Assembly: GCA_903834515.1 (NCBI GenBank)
Contig: CAILJM010000036.1
Span: forward strand, 1 to 64,000
From: an uncultured Actinomycetes bacterium
GTDB taxonomy: Bacteria; Actinomycetota; Actinomycetes; Nanopelagicales; Nanopelagicaceae
Length of the DNA stretch: 64,000 nt
Direction of reading: 5' to 3'
The notes under the pieces were generated by a model. The model ran no database searches. It had not been told where the DNA came from and saw nothing but the letters and a program-made list of their open reading frames with translations. Below are positions 1 to 8,821 of the stretch, in pieces. A program made the position numbers and the translations under genes. Positions within the stretch are counted from its first letter, which is position 1. Each line of letters opens with the position of its first letter.

Positions 1-666
1 ATCGCAGAGCGGACAGAGGTCGATGAGAAAATTGCTGAGTCACTCCGCCTGGCTAAGAATCAGAACCTTGCAATCAAGGAAGTCCCGCGCGGGACGATCG
101 ACGGAGTTACTGGGACAACGACACATCAGGGCATCGCTCTCGTTATCAAGCCTTTTAATTACACACCCTTTGATCAGCTGCTTGCTCAATCCAAGAAAGA
201 GGATGCGCCAAGTTTGATCGTCGGCATGGATGGCGTTACAGATCCACATAACCTTGGTGCGATCGTTCGTAGCGCAGCAGCTTTTGGTGCTGATGGAGTT
301 GTTATTCCAGAACGTCGTAACGCATCAATGACTGGTTCGGCATGGAAGGCTTCAGCTGGCGCAGCCGCACGCATGCCAATTTCACAAGTGACTAACTTGG
401 TTCGCTCGATCGAAGATGCGAAGAAGGCTGGTTACTTTGTCGTCGGCCTTGCCGCAGATGGGGATGAAGAACTTCCTCGATTCTCACTCGCCAAAGAGTC
501 GGTCTACGTGATCGTTGGCTCTGAAGGAAAGGGTCTCTCTCGACTCGCTCGCGAAAAATGCGACCTCGTCCTGTCGATTCCGATGAGCTCTGAGGTCGAA
601 TCCCTTAATGCTTCAGTCGCCACCGCCATCGTTATGCACTGGATTGCAGCCGAGCGAGCCAAGTAG
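1..666 (+). CDS. rlmB: 23S rRNA 2'-O-methyltransferase, RlmB/TrmH family (5' end cut off)
   Basis: The frame is open from the first base, so the gene starts before the window; 221 codons are visible. The protein is a SPOUT-class (trefoil-knot) RNA methyltransferase that puts a methyl group on a ribose 2'-OH. RlmB acts on G2251 of 23S rRNA. The three SpoU motifs are present: NLGAIVRSAAAFG near base 250, VIVGSEGKGLSRL near base 510, and IPMSSEVESLNASVATAI near base 580, which form the SAM-binding knot. The stretch before them (about 70 residues) looks like the end of the N-terminal RNA-binding substrate domain. In actinobacteria this gene often follows cysS, but here a CysRS gene lies about 49 kb away. 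A different site on rRNA or tRNA cannot be excluded from sequence alone. Confidence 0.88.
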   Translation: MAERTEVDEKIAESLRLAKNQNLAIKEVPRGTIDGVTGTTTHQGIALVIKPFNYTPFDQLLAQSKKEDAPSLIVGMDGVTDPHNLGAIVRSAAAFGADGVVIPERRNASMTGSAWKASAGAAARMPISQVTNLVRSIEDAKKAGYFVVGLAADGDEELPRFSLAKESVYVIVGSEGKGLSRLAREKCDLVLSIPMSSEVESLNASVATAIVMHWIAAERAK

Positions 667-672
667 CACCCT

Positions 673-706
673 CACCATTTCCTCACTAGTTACCATTTGT
701 TCACCT
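673..706 (+). promoter_or_regulatory. Candidate PhoP (Pho) box upstream of ppk
   Basis: Two similar 16-mers lie 18 bp apart: TCACCATTTCCTCACT (673-688) and TTACCATTTGTTCACC (691-706 region). Each is a pair of TnACC-like half-sites with an 11-bp period. Actinobacterial PhoP binds 11-bp direct repeats of the GTTCACC type, so this is a good candidate. A nearly identical core, ACCATTTGTTnACCT, occurs before the phosphonate-binding protein gene at 12346. An inverted repeat ATAGGG/CCCTAT (711-727) follows, directly before the ppk start. That PhoP binds here is inference. Confidence 0.5.
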
Positions 707-726
707 AGATAGGGGAAACTATCCCT

Positions 727-2808
727 ATGAGCCATTCGATAGCCGAGAACCCGCGTGAGCGATTAATCGACCGCGAACTTTCATGGCTCGCCTTCAACCA
801 GCGCGTTCTTGAGCTCGCCGAAGATGAGAAGACTCCTCTTCTTGAGCGATGCCGATTCCTCGCTATCTTTTCCTCTAATCTCGATGACTTCTACATGATT
901 CGAGTCGCCTCTCTCAAACGCAAACTTGGCGCGGGCATCACAAAGGTGAATAGCGCGGGTTACAACCCTCGCGAGCTCATGACCGAACTTTCGCAGAAGA
1001 CTCAAGAGTTGATCCAACGCCAATCACGCTGCTTCCACGATTCGGTGCTCCCGGCGCTCAAAGAGCACGGAATCGAACTCACAAAGTGGGAAGAGCTTGA
1101 AGAGAGCGAACGAGAGTACGTCAACGGAATATTCCACTCCAAGATATTTCCAGTACTAACCCCGCTTGCAGTCGATCCTTCTCACCCATTCCCTTACATA
1201 TCGGGCCTCTCGCTCAATCTCGCTGTTGTAGTTGGACAACCTGATTCAGAGAGTGAACTCTTTGCACGAGTAAAAGTTCCTTCTAATCTGCCACGATTTA
1301 TTGCAACCGAGAAGAACGTCGCTCGCCGATTTATTCCGCTAGAACAAGTAATCATTGCAAACTTGCATGAGTTGTTCCCAGGAATGGATATCAAGAGTTA
1401 CTACACATTCCGCCTCACCAGAAATGCTGACCTGGCACTCGAAGAAGAAGAGTCTGATGATCTGCTCGCCACAATGGAGCAAGAGCTCTTGCGCCGGAAA
1501 TTTGGCCCGCCAGTTCGTCTTGAGGTAAACCCTGATATCGATACCGAACTTCTTGGCACCTTGATGGAAGAACTTGATATCAAAGAGCAAGATATCTCTC
1601 GCGTATCTGAGCCGTTGGATCTCACCGGGTTGAATTTGATTGCCGATATCGATTTGCCAGATTTGAAGTTCCCTGGGTTCCAAAACCAGACACCACCAGC
1701 ACTTCGCGATATTGATTCAGAAGATTATGACGAGTTCTTTAATGCGATTCGTCGCAGCGAGGTTTTGCTCCACCACCCATACGAATCTTTCACCGCATCA
1801 GTCGTTCGATTCCTTGAAACTGCCGCACGCGATCCGCACGTCTTGGCAATTAAGCAGACGCTCTATCGCACTTCGGGTGACTCACCGATTATGGCTGCAC
1901 TGATTGAGGCAGCCGAAGCGGGCAAGCAAGTTCTCGCCGTTATTGAAATCCGAGCTCGGTTTGATGAGCAGGCTAACGTTCGGTGGGCTAGAAAACTTGA
2001 AGATGCAGGAGTTCACGTCGTCTATGGCCTCGTAGGTTTTAAGACTCATGCGAAACTTTCTCTCGTTGTACGACAAGAGAGCAGCGGAATTCGCCGCTAT
2101 GTCCATATGGGTACCGGTAATTACAACCCAAAGACCGCTCGTTTATATGAGGATTTCGGAATACTTTCATCTGACCCAGTTCTGGGCGATGACGTCAACA
2201 AACTCTTCAACCAATTATCGGGATTTGCGCCACAGACCTCTTTCCAACGCATCTTGGTAGCCCCCCGCACATTGGCGCCCGGACTACTTGAAAGAATCGA
2301 TCGCGAAATCGAAAATCACAAGGCGGGCAAACCTGCCGGCATTCGCTTCAAACTTAACTCAGTACTCGATGAAGAATTTATCGAAGCTTTTTATCGTGCG
2401 AGCCAGGCCGGCGTTAAAGTCGAACTCATCGTCCGCGGAATCTGCGCAATCCGCGTAGGCGTCCCGGGTCTATCAGAAAATATCAGCGCATCATCAGTTC
2501 TTGGTCGCTTCCTCGAACACTCTCGTATCTTCCATTTCGTCAATGGCGGTGATGATGAACTCTGGATTGGCTCTGCTGATCTCATGGATAGAAATCTTCG
2601 TCGTCGTGTTGAGTCTCTGGTAAAGATTACCCAGGCCGATCACAAGCGCCATCTATTACGAGCTCTCGATGGATATCTTTCGGATCGAACATCGCGATGG
2701 GATATGGTTCAAGATGGTTCGTGGAAACGTCTGACGAAGAGTGAAACTGGCGAACGCCTCATGGACTTCCATCAGGCATCAATTGATTGGTACCGGGCTC
2801 GCGGTTGA
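727..2808 (+). CDS. ppk: Polyphosphate kinase 1
   Basis: Makes inorganic polyphosphate from the gamma-phosphate of ATP, reversibly; in cells it stores phosphate and energy. At 693 residues it has normal PPK1 length, with the N-terminal helical domain (IDRELSWLAFNQRVLELA near residue 17, LDDFYMIRVASLK), head domain and two phospholipase-D-like C-terminal domains. The autophosphorylated histidine is H441 in GFKTHAKLSLV, and a second conserved histidine is H603 in IFHFVNGG. The C-terminal ELWIGSADLMDRNL motif is intact. The ATG at 727 is chosen because no other in-frame start fits the conserved N-terminus. A candidate Pho box lies directly upstream, and the stop overlaps the start of the Nudix gene. 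Strong family match. Confidence 0.96.
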   Translation: MSHSIAENPRERLIDRELSWLAFNQRVLELAEDEKTPLLERCRFLAIFSSNLDDFYMIRVASLKRKLGAGITKVNSAGYNPRELMTELSQKTQELIQRQSRCFHDSVLPALKEHGIELTKWEELEESEREYVNGIFHSKIFPVLTPLAVDPSHPFPYISGLSLNLAVVVGQPDSESELFARVKVPSNLPRFIATEKNVARRFIPLEQVIIANLHELFPGMDIKSYYTFRLTRNADLALEEEESDDLLATMEQELLRRKFGPPVRLEVNPDIDTELLGTLMEELDIKEQDISRVSEPLDLTGLNLIADIDLPDLKFPGFQNQTPPALRDIDSEDYDEFFNAIRRSEVLLHHPYESFTASVVRFLETAARDPHVLAIKQTLYRTSGDSPIMAALIEAAEAGKQVLAVIEIRARFDEQANVRWARKLEDAGVHVVYGLVGFKTHAKLSLVVRQESSGIRRYVHMGTGNYNPKTARLYEDFGILSSDPVLGDDVNKLFNQLSGFAPQTSFQRILVAPRTLAPGLLERIDREIENHKAGKPAGIRFKLNSVLDEEFIEAFYRASQAGVKVELIVRGICAIRVGVPGLSENISASSVLGRFLEHSRIFHFVNGGDDELWIGSADLMDRNLRRRVESLVKITQADHKRHLLRALDGYLSDRTSRWDMVQDGSWKRLTKSETGERLMDFHQASIDWYRARG

Positions 2809-3695
2809 ACAACATCATTAATGCGGCAGGTTCGGTGATCTGGCGCAAAGTTGAGGGCGAATTACAGGTCGCACTCGTGCACCGTCCACGATATGACGAT
2901 TGGTCGCTCCCAAAAGGAAAACAAGATCCTGGTGAAGCACTCATCTCTTGTGCATTTCGCGAGACTATTGAAGAGACCAACCTCAAAGTTTCATTCGGCC
3001 CCTACGTCGGCGATATTGAATACTTTGTTGCTGATGGTTTAAAGAAGGTTTATTACTGGTCTGCTCGTCTGGCTGATGATTCACCTGATTTCCACCCGAA
3101 CGAAGAGGTAGATCTACTTGAGTGGCTACCACTTGATGCGGCGATTGATAAAGCCACGAGGGACTCAGATCGCGAGATTCTCGAGAAATTTGCTTCAATT
3201 CCTTATGACTCATTTCCACTCATCATGTTGCGCCACGCAAAGGCGCTTGCTCGCGAAGAGTGGCAGGGTGAGGATGAGGATCGTCCGCTACAACAACTAG
3301 GTCAGCAACAGGCGCGCCGGATGCTCTCGCTCTATCAGGTATACGGCCTCGCGCAGATTCATACCTCTGATGCGGTGCGTTGTCATGACACCGTGGAACA
3401 AATGGCGAAGGCGCTCGGAATTGCGTTGACGATTACCAATAAGGTGAGTGAATACACCTGGAAGAAGAATAAAGAGAAGGCTATTGATTACGCCAAAGAG
3501 CTAGTAAAGGTAAATGAGCCGGTTGTGCTCTGTAGCCATAATCCAGTTCTGCCTCGCATGATGGAGAAGCTCACAAAGAAGATTGACTTTGATTATCCAT
3601 CAAATAAATTAGAACCCGGTGAGGCTTGGATCTTGCATCACAACAAGAAAGAAGTACTTCAGATCGACCGGCTAGACGCGCCAGTTAAACCCTAA
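2805..3695 (+). CDS. mutT1: Nudix hydrolase fused to histidine phosphatase (MutT1-like)
   Basis: Two-domain protein of 296 residues like mycobacterial MutT1, which hydrolyses 8-oxo-(d)GTP and diadenosine polyphosphates and so cleans the nucleotide pool. The N-terminal Nudix domain has the full box, GKQDPGEALISCAFRETIEE, with the last Gly replaced by Asn. The C-terminal domain starts with the RHG-type phosphatase motif LMLRHAKALAREEW near residue 144. The likely start is TTG at 2805, whose last two bases are part of the ppk stop (TTGA overlap); a TTG at 2787 in the same frame would add six residues inside ppk and is less likely. It forms an operon with ppk. Its stop (3693-3695) directly abuts the stop of convergent ppx, with no spacer. 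Confidence 0.88.
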   Translation: MNNIINAAGSVIWRKVEGELQVALVHRPRYDDWSLPKGKQDPGEALISCAFRETIEETNLKVSFGPYVGDIEYFVADGLKKVYYWSARLADDSPDFHPNEEVDLLEWLPLDAAIDKATRDSDREILEKFASIPYDSFPLIMLRHAKALAREEWQGEDEDRPLQQLGQQQARRMLSLYQVYGLAQIHTSDAVRCHDTVEQMAKALGIALTITNKVSEYTWKKNKEKAIDYAKELVKVNEPVVLCSHNPVLPRMMEKLTKKIDFDYPSNKLEPGEAWILHHNKKEVLQIDRLDAPVKP

Positions 3696-4613
3696 TTATT
3701 TTTCAGTCCAGTCCATCCACTTAAGGACTACGCCTTCGCGAAGTGCCCACGGGCAAATCTCAAGTTCTCGCAGATCGAGATTACGCATTACTGACTCAGT
3801 GACATAGGCACCCGCAACAATTTGGCGCGCACGGTTGGCCGATACGCCTGGAAGGCGAGTGCGCTCTTCTAGAGTCATATCCCCAAGTCGATTGCAGATC
3901 TTGCGAATTGCATCGATCTTGATGTTCTTGCCATTTCCATCAAACCAATCACCACAGAGTCTTGCAAGTGTGCGAAGTGTTTTAGATGTTGCAATCGCAC
4001 GGTCGGTATCTTGATGGTGCACGAGTGCCGGCAAGATCGAATCGAGTTGCTCTTCGATGTGATCGCGTAAATTATTGACCGACTTATTTGAATATGGATC
4101 ACCAGTTAAATAATTTTGAGTAAGCCTGGCAGCACCGAGTGGGAGTGAAACAGCAACTTCTGGGGCTTCATCTGTACCCACTGCAATTTCGAGAGATCCG
4201 CCACCGATATCAATCACAAGGAGTCGACCACTGGACCAACCAAACCAACGTCGCGCTGCCAAGAAGGTGAGCTTTGCCTCCTCTTCACCGCTAAGAACTT
4301 GGAGATCGATACTCAATTCGGAGTTGATCGACTTCAGTATGGAGTCACCATTGGCGGATTCACGAAGCGCCGATGTGGCGAAGGGGAGAAACTCTTGAAC
4401 CTTGACCGATTTCGCGTGATCGAGAGCCCGGCCGACGGCGCCACGAAGCGCATCGATACCCGCCTGTGAAATCGAGTTATCCGATTGCAGATATTCGGTG
4501 AGGCGAAGCTCCTCTTTATAGTTATATGTAGGGTTCGGCCGCGCCCCTGGGTGAGTATCGACGACCTGGAGATGGACGGTATTTGATCCAACATCGAGGA
4601 CTCCTAGGCGCAT
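3696..4613 (-). CDS. ppx: Exopolyphosphatase, Ppx/GppA family
   Basis: Releases phosphate from polyphosphate (Ppx) or hydrolyses pppGpp (GppA); both activities occur in this family. The 305-residue protein has the ASKHA ATPase fold: phosphate-1 loop LGVLDVGSNTVHLQV at the N-terminus and the phosphate-2 loop VIDIGGGSLEIAVG near residue 136. It is the short actinobacterial form, without the C-terminal HD-like domain of E. coli Ppx. It lies tail to tail with ppk-mutT1, so polymer synthesis and breakdown are neighbours. A TATATT hexamer (4620-4625 on this strand) sits exactly 6 nt before the ATG and no Shine-Dalgarno is seen, which suggests a leaderless transcript. Confidence 0.9.
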   Translation of the reverse strand: MRLGVLDVGSNTVHLQVVDTHPGARPNPTYNYKEELRLTEYLQSDNSISQAGIDALRGAVGRALDHAKSVKVQEFLPFATSALRESANGDSILKSINSELSIDLQVLSGEEEAKLTFLAARRWFGWSSGRLLVIDIGGGSLEIAVGTDEAPEVAVSLPLGAARLTQNYLTGDPYSNKSVNNLRDHIEEQLDSILPALVHHQDTDRAIATSKTLRTLARLCGDWFDGNGKNIKIDAIRKICNRLGDMTLEERTRLPGVSANRARQIVAGAYVTESVMRNLDLRELEICPWALREGVVLKWMDWTEK

Positions 4614-4702
4614 AAGGCGAATATAACCACGATTTCGCCTTAGGAATTGCTCGTGCCATAATTACGCCTCTTGGATGATCCTTTCGGAACAACCAGGGGA
4701 AC

Positions 4703-4777
4703 GCCTCCCTAGCTCAGTGGTAGAGCAGCCGCCTTGTAAGCGGCAGGTCGTCAGTTCAATCCTGACGGGGGGCTCCA
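4703..4777 (+). tRNA. tRNA-Thr (anticodon TGT)
   Basis: A complete cloverleaf can be folded by hand. The acceptor stem GCCTCCC pairs with GGGGGGC (one T-G wobble), the D arm has GCTC/GAGC, and the anticodon stem GCCGC/GCGGC encloses the loop CTTGTAA with anticodon TGT. The T arm is GTCAG/CTGAC around TTCAATC. The 3' CCA is encoded (4775-4777). A T-run follows directly and may help termination. It is flanked by the divergent ppx promoter and the VOC gene. Confidence 0.95.
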
Positions 4778-4844
4778 TTTTTATCCATTGAGCGTATGCA
4801 TTGCCTTCCAGTGAGTTCGATCTAGCTGATTTAGAATCCTCACC

Positions 4845-5261
4845 ATGAAACTCTTGCGCACCGTTGTGGTCTTTGATGCCGCCGATCTAGATGAAGAGAG
4901 CCGATTCTGGGCGGCAGTTTTGAAGGGACGCGTCATCGCCGAGCCCACCTGGCATAGCGTCATCGATGAGAGCGGTGAATGGCGAATGGGGTTCCAGCTC
5001 AACCCAACCCATGTAAAACCTGAATGGCCTAATGGCCTGCAGCAACAACAGATACATCTTGATCTGCACGCAACAGACCATCATGAAGCGCACAACGAAG
5101 TACTCGAACTCGGAGCAACGCTCTTACAAGCGGCAGATTCCATGGAGAGCGAAGAAGGGTTCCAGGTCTATGCAGATCCTGCCGGGCATCCATTCTGTAT
5201 CGGCTGGGGGCAGCCAACATCTGAGCAGTTAGCGAATTTTCTTAAGAAGCAGTTTGGCTAA
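4845..5261 (+). CDS. VOC (glyoxalase-like) family protein
   Basis: 138 residues with the paired beta-alpha-beta-beta-beta units of the vicinal oxygen chelate fold. The first half is LRTVVVFDAADLDEESRFWAAVLKG, typical of glyoxalase-like DUF proteins of actinobacteria. The second half ends VYADPAGHPFCIGWG, the usual C-terminal strand motif. Candidate metal ligands are His in IHLDLHATD and the late Asp/His. Substrate unknown: members include glyoxalases, dioxygenases and antibiotic-binding proteins. The -10-like TAGAAT (4832-4837) stands 7 nt before the ATG, so the mRNA is probably leaderless. It converges with the oxidase gene at 5270, leaving an 8-base gap. Confidence 0.8.
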   Translation: MKLLRTVVVFDAADLDEESRFWAAVLKGRVIAEPTWHSVIDESGEWRMGFQLNPTHVKPEWPNGLQQQQIHLDLHATDHHEAHNEVLELGATLLQAADSMESEEGFQVYADPAGHPFCIGWGQPTSEQLANFLKKQFG

Positions 5262-5269
5262 TTACTTTC

Positions 5270-6505
5270 CTACTTCTTAAAGAGCTCTTGCGTGAACTGA
5301 TTCTGGAATTTTCCAGAGGGATCGACCTTCTTTACATGCGCAGCGAAGTCATCGAATTTAGGTAGTACGGTGCGTAAGTGAGCGCCAGTCACATTGAAGA
5401 CTTTCCCTAGGTGAGCGCGGAAGTTGAATGTTTGCAGGGCATCTTCGATGAGTGAGACGAAATATGGGATCTCGTAATCGTTCTTCCACGTGAAATGGAA
5501 TGCGACTGTTTCGCGGCCGTATGCGGGGCTCATCCAATGCTCATCTGCGGCGATGGATCGAACTTCGGTGACGAGTAACTTCTCGCCGAAGTTATGCGAG
5601 ATTGCTTCGATTGCAGCAAAGCCTGCTGATGCGTTTTTCGAGTCGACGAAGAATTCACTCTGGAGCTCGTTACCTGCGCTCGGGTTGGCATCAATGCGAA
5701 AGTGCGGGAGCCGAAGGTGCCATGGCCCTGGGACTGCGAATTGCTCAGTACAGGCCAGTGGATCTTCACCAAAGATTGGATGAGCTTTCTCGGTACGGGC
5801 TTTAGCGCCGAAGAACTCTGCGGGTGGTGGTGTGAGAGATTTGAACCAGAGATCACCAGCATTGTCGCTACCCCATGTGGTGAAGTAACTGACGCTATAG
5901 GCACCCGAAAGGATCTCGACAATGTTCTCGCCAAAGTGCGCGCGCGGCATCTCACCGTAAACAGTCTGCATAATTTCGAAAGTAGGTTGGATATCTACTT
6001 CAAAGGCGACTGCGATACCGGTGAGCCCAAGACCAACGATGGATGCGTAAAAATCATCATCGACTCCGCGGGTAACGGTACGGATAACGCCATCTGGACC
6101 CATCAGATCTAAAGATTTGATTGATGTATGGAGCGCACCGTTTTTGACACCTGATCCATGCGTTCCTGTAGCCACAGCGCCGGCTATTGAAATATGTGGA
6201 AGCGAAGCGAGATTATGAAGTGCCCAGCCATGAGATTCTAAGTATTCAGCGATTTGGGCGTAGTTGAGGCCAGCACCTACACGTGCGGTCTGTGATGAGG
6301 CATCGATAGAAAGTTCGTTCGGCATTTGATCAAGGATGACGGCAACTTCATGGGTATCCGCGATGGTGTTGAAGCAGTGCGCAGATCCACGGGCTCGCAC
6401 CTTTGTGTTCGTCGCAACGATGCTTGAAAGCTCTTCGATGGATTTTGGATGGAGAGTCTGCGCATCATGAAAGTTGATGTTGGTCGCCCAATTTTGCTTT
6501 GCCAT
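5270..6505 (-). CDS. FAD-dependent alditol (xylitol/sorbitol) oxidase-like protein
   Basis: A 411-residue VAO/PCMH-type flavoprotein: N-terminal FAD-binding domain and C-terminal D-arabinono-1,4-lactone oxidase domain. The FAD region shows VRARGSAHCFN, where H43 is the expected site of covalent FAD attachment (His46 in Streptomyces AldO). It also has NLASLPHISIAGAVATGTHG, characteristic of alditol oxidases. The C-terminus has the HLGKVFNVTGAHLRTVLPKF-type end of the family. Such enzymes oxidise the C1 hydroxyl of polyols with O2, giving H2O2; the true substrate here is unknown. A TAGACT hexamer (6512-6517 on this strand) lies 6 nt before the ATG, which suggests leaderless expression. Confidence 0.82.
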   Translation of the reverse strand: MAKQNWATNINFHDAQTLHPKSIEELSSIVATNTKVRARGSAHCFNTIADTHEVAVILDQMPNELSIDASSQTARVGAGLNYAQIAEYLESHGWALHNLASLPHISIAGAVATGTHGSGVKNGALHTSIKSLDLMGPDGVIRTVTRGVDDDFYASIVGLGLTGIAVAFEVDIQPTFEIMQTVYGEMPRAHFGENIVEILSGAYSVSYFTTWGSDNAGDLWFKSLTPPPAEFFGAKARTEKAHPIFGEDPLACTEQFAVPGPWHLRLPHFRIDANPSAGNELQSEFFVDSKNASAGFAAIEAISHNFGEKLLVTEVRSIAADEHWMSPAYGRETVAFHFTWKNDYEIPYFVSLIEDALQTFNFRAHLGKVFNVTGAHLRTVLPKFDDFAAHVKKVDPSGKFQNQFTQELFKK

Positions 6506-6570
6506 ACGATGAGTCTATTCCCATAGGCATCAGTTAGAACTACGATCGAGGGCAAGAGAGAGGGGTTGTG

Positions 6571-7146
6571 GTGCGATATTTACTGCTTGCGATAGTCGTG
6601 CTTGCGATCAACCTCATGCCATTTTTGGCACCCCCAACATGGATGGTTTTGGTCTTCTACAAACTCAACTCAAACCTGAATTCTTTTGCCTTAATAGCGA
6701 TTGGTGTTGTTGCGGCGGCATCTGGTCGATACATGCTTGCTCGTGCTACGCGATTGATTCGCCATCGCCTTACCCCGCGATATTTAGCAAATCTCTCCTA
6801 TGTGAAGGATCGCCTGACCACCGGTAATAGCAGCAGAGTCCTTTACTTCGTCTTCTTCATTCTCTCGCCACTGCCCTCGGCCCAGGTATTTGAAGCGGCC
6901 GCCCTCGTCGATGCGCCACTGCTCTCAATCACGGCGGCATTCATGGCAGGGCGGATTGTGAGTTACTCACTCTCAGTCTTTGGGGCATCAACTTTGAAGG
7001 AACACGGGATGAGCTCGATCTTTCTCTCCTCGCTCACCTCGCCGTGGGGGATAGCCCTTCAACTGATCTGCCTCGTGGCCATCTATGCCTTGATGCGCGT
7101 GGATTGGCAGGGCAGATTTGGCCATCGAGATAGAGAAAATGCCTGA
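6571..7146 (+). CDS. Small multi-spanning membrane protein (DedA/VTT-like)
   Basis: 191 residues with about five hydrophobic segments: residues 3-23, 37-55, 88-105, 118-140 and 155-172. The stretch YFVFFILSPLPSAQVFEAAALVDAP resembles the conserved loop region of the DedA/SNARE-associated (VTT) fold, but the match is loose and the function unknown. Two GTG codons (6568 and 6571) are in frame; the second is better placed behind the purine-rich AGAGAGGGG at 6557-6565. The gene ends 20 nt before the DUF885 start and may be co-transcribed with it. Confidence 0.6.
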   Translation: MRYLLLAIVVLAINLMPFLAPPTWMVLVFYKLNSNLNSFALIAIGVVAAASGRYMLARATRLIRHRLTPRYLANLSYVKDRLTTGNSSRVLYFVFFILSPLPSAQVFEAAALVDAPLLSITAAFMAGRIVSYSLSVFGASTLKEHGMSSIFLSSLTSPWGIALQLICLVAIYALMRVDWQGRFGHRDRENA

Positions 7147-7166
7147 GTTAAGTGCTAAAAATAGCC

Positions 7167-8816
7167 ATGACAGAATTAACTCACCGCTCGGATATCTTCG
7201 CCCTCTCTGATGAATATGTAGAAAAGGAGGCGGCATTTAGCCCAATCGGAAGTACCTTCCTTGGAATCCCTGGGCTAGAAAATCAACTCGATGATTTCTC
7301 GCTATCGCATGCCAACAAGGCCGCTGCATATGCGCGTGATGTGTTACATCGTGCGAAATCTTTAGCCCCTATCGATGATATCGATCGCATTGCACAGACA
7401 GTCCTGATCGAGCGAATTGAAGCGCGTCTGCAACTTCATGACTCGCGTGAAGCGTATGTCGCCTATGGACAGTTAGCTTCACCAGTTTCAAGTATCCGCC
7501 AAGTCTTCTCGGTAATGTCACATGAGACAGAAGAACAAATTTCACATATTCAAAGTCGAATGAACGCTATCGGTGGATCACTCAAGTCATGGCGTGATTG
7601 TTTAGAAGAAGTCCATGCAGAAGGTCACCGGACAGCTCGCCGTCAGGTGCTCGCAGTTGCTGGCCAGCTAAAAACCCATAGTGAGGGTGCCTACTCAAAG
7701 ATCGCATCTGATATCGCCCCTGGTAACGAGGGCCTTGCTGCTGCAGCGAAGAGCGCCGAAGCTGCCTGCTTAGAGATGTCGAAGTGGCTTACCGATGTTC
7801 ATGCACCACGATCAGCTGATGCTGATGGTGTTGGTGAGAAGCGTTATGCGCCATGGGCCAAATACTTCACGGGTGCCGAACTTGATCTACGTGCGACTTA
7901 TGAATGGGGCAAAGCCGATCTGCAGGCGATCAACGATCGGATGTGGCGTGCAGCTGCAAAGATCGCACCGCATTGCACAACTCTCGCCGAGGTCGCAAAG
8001 TTCTGTGAAGAGAGTGATCATCTCAAGATTCATGGTGCAGATAACCTGCTGAAAGAGTTGAAAGATTTCACAGAAGCAGCGATCAAGAAAGTTGATGGCA
8101 TCTATTTTGATATTGATGATCGCGTTCGATTCTGTGATGCGCGCTTAGCGCCAGAAGGATCAGCCGCAGCGCCGTATTACATGCCACCATCTGAGGATCT
8201 CGCTCGCCCAGGTACGACCTGGTATCCAACACTTGGTAACGAAACCTTTAACTTCTGGCATATCGCATCGACGTGGTATCACGAGGCAGTCCCTGGCCAT
8301 CATCTCCAGTGCGCCACAGCGATCATCGAGAAGGATCGTCTCACGAGGTTCCAACGCACCGGTGCGTGGATATCTGGATATGGCGAGGGCTGGGCGCTCT
8401 ATGCCGAGCGCTTTATGGATGAACTTGGCGCCTTCGATGATCCTGCCTTGGAGCTTGGATATCTCTCGGGCCAAGCGTTACGCGCAGCGCGCATAGTGGT
8501 TGATATTGGTATGCACCTTGGGCTTGACGACTTTGATGGCAAGCCATGGAACGCAGAATCTGCATACAACTTGATGGTCGAACGCGCATTGATTGAGCCC
8601 GCATTCGCGCAATCAGAGATCGAGCGTTATCTCTCGTGGCCTGGCCAAGCAATCTCGTACAAAGTAGGAGAGCGCATCTGGATGCAGATTCGTGAAGAGA
8701 CGAAAGAACGCCTTGGAGATAAATTTGATATCAAGGCATTCCACAATTACGCCTTGAAGATTGGTCCAATGGGACTTGATTCACTTCGAGCAGAGATGCG
8801 TGCCTTTAACGGCTGA
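7167..8816 (+). CDS. DUF885 family zinc metallopeptidase-like protein
   Basis: About 549 residues. DUF885 proteins are mostly helical, thermolysin-like (gluzincin-type) hydrolases. The zinc motif is seen as HEAVPGHHLQ, with H372, E373 and H378 counted from the ATG at 7167, followed by GEGWALYAERFMDEL, the usual distal motif carrying the third ligand Glu. No signal peptide is present, so a cytoplasmic peptidase is likely. A GTG at 7152 is in frame but neither start has a clear Shine-Dalgarno; ATG 7167 gives the family-like N-terminus. It is followed after 5 nt by a GMC oxidoreductase gene, so the two probably share a transcript. Confidence 0.82.
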   Translation: MTELTHRSDIFALSDEYVEKEAAFSPIGSTFLGIPGLENQLDDFSLSHANKAAAYARDVLHRAKSLAPIDDIDRIAQTVLIERIEARLQLHDSREAYVAYGQLASPVSSIRQVFSVMSHETEEQISHIQSRMNAIGGSLKSWRDCLEEVHAEGHRTARRQVLAVAGQLKTHSEGAYSKIASDIAPGNEGLAAAAKSAEAACLEMSKWLTDVHAPRSADADGVGEKRYAPWAKYFTGAELDLRATYEWGKADLQAINDRMWRAAAKIAPHCTTLAEVAKFCEESDHLKIHGADNLLKELKDFTEAAIKKVDGIYFDIDDRVRFCDARLAPEGSAAAPYYMPPSEDLARPGTTWYPTLGNETFNFWHIASTWYHEAVPGHHLQCATAIIEKDRLTRFQRTGAWISGYGEGWALYAERFMDELGAFDDPALELGYLSGQALRAARIVVDIGMHLGLDDFDGKPWNAESAYNLMVERALIEPAFAQSEIERYLSWPGQAISYKVGERIWMQIREETKERLGDKFDIKAFHNYALKIGPMGLDSLRAEMRAFNG

Positions 8817-8821
8817 CCGCT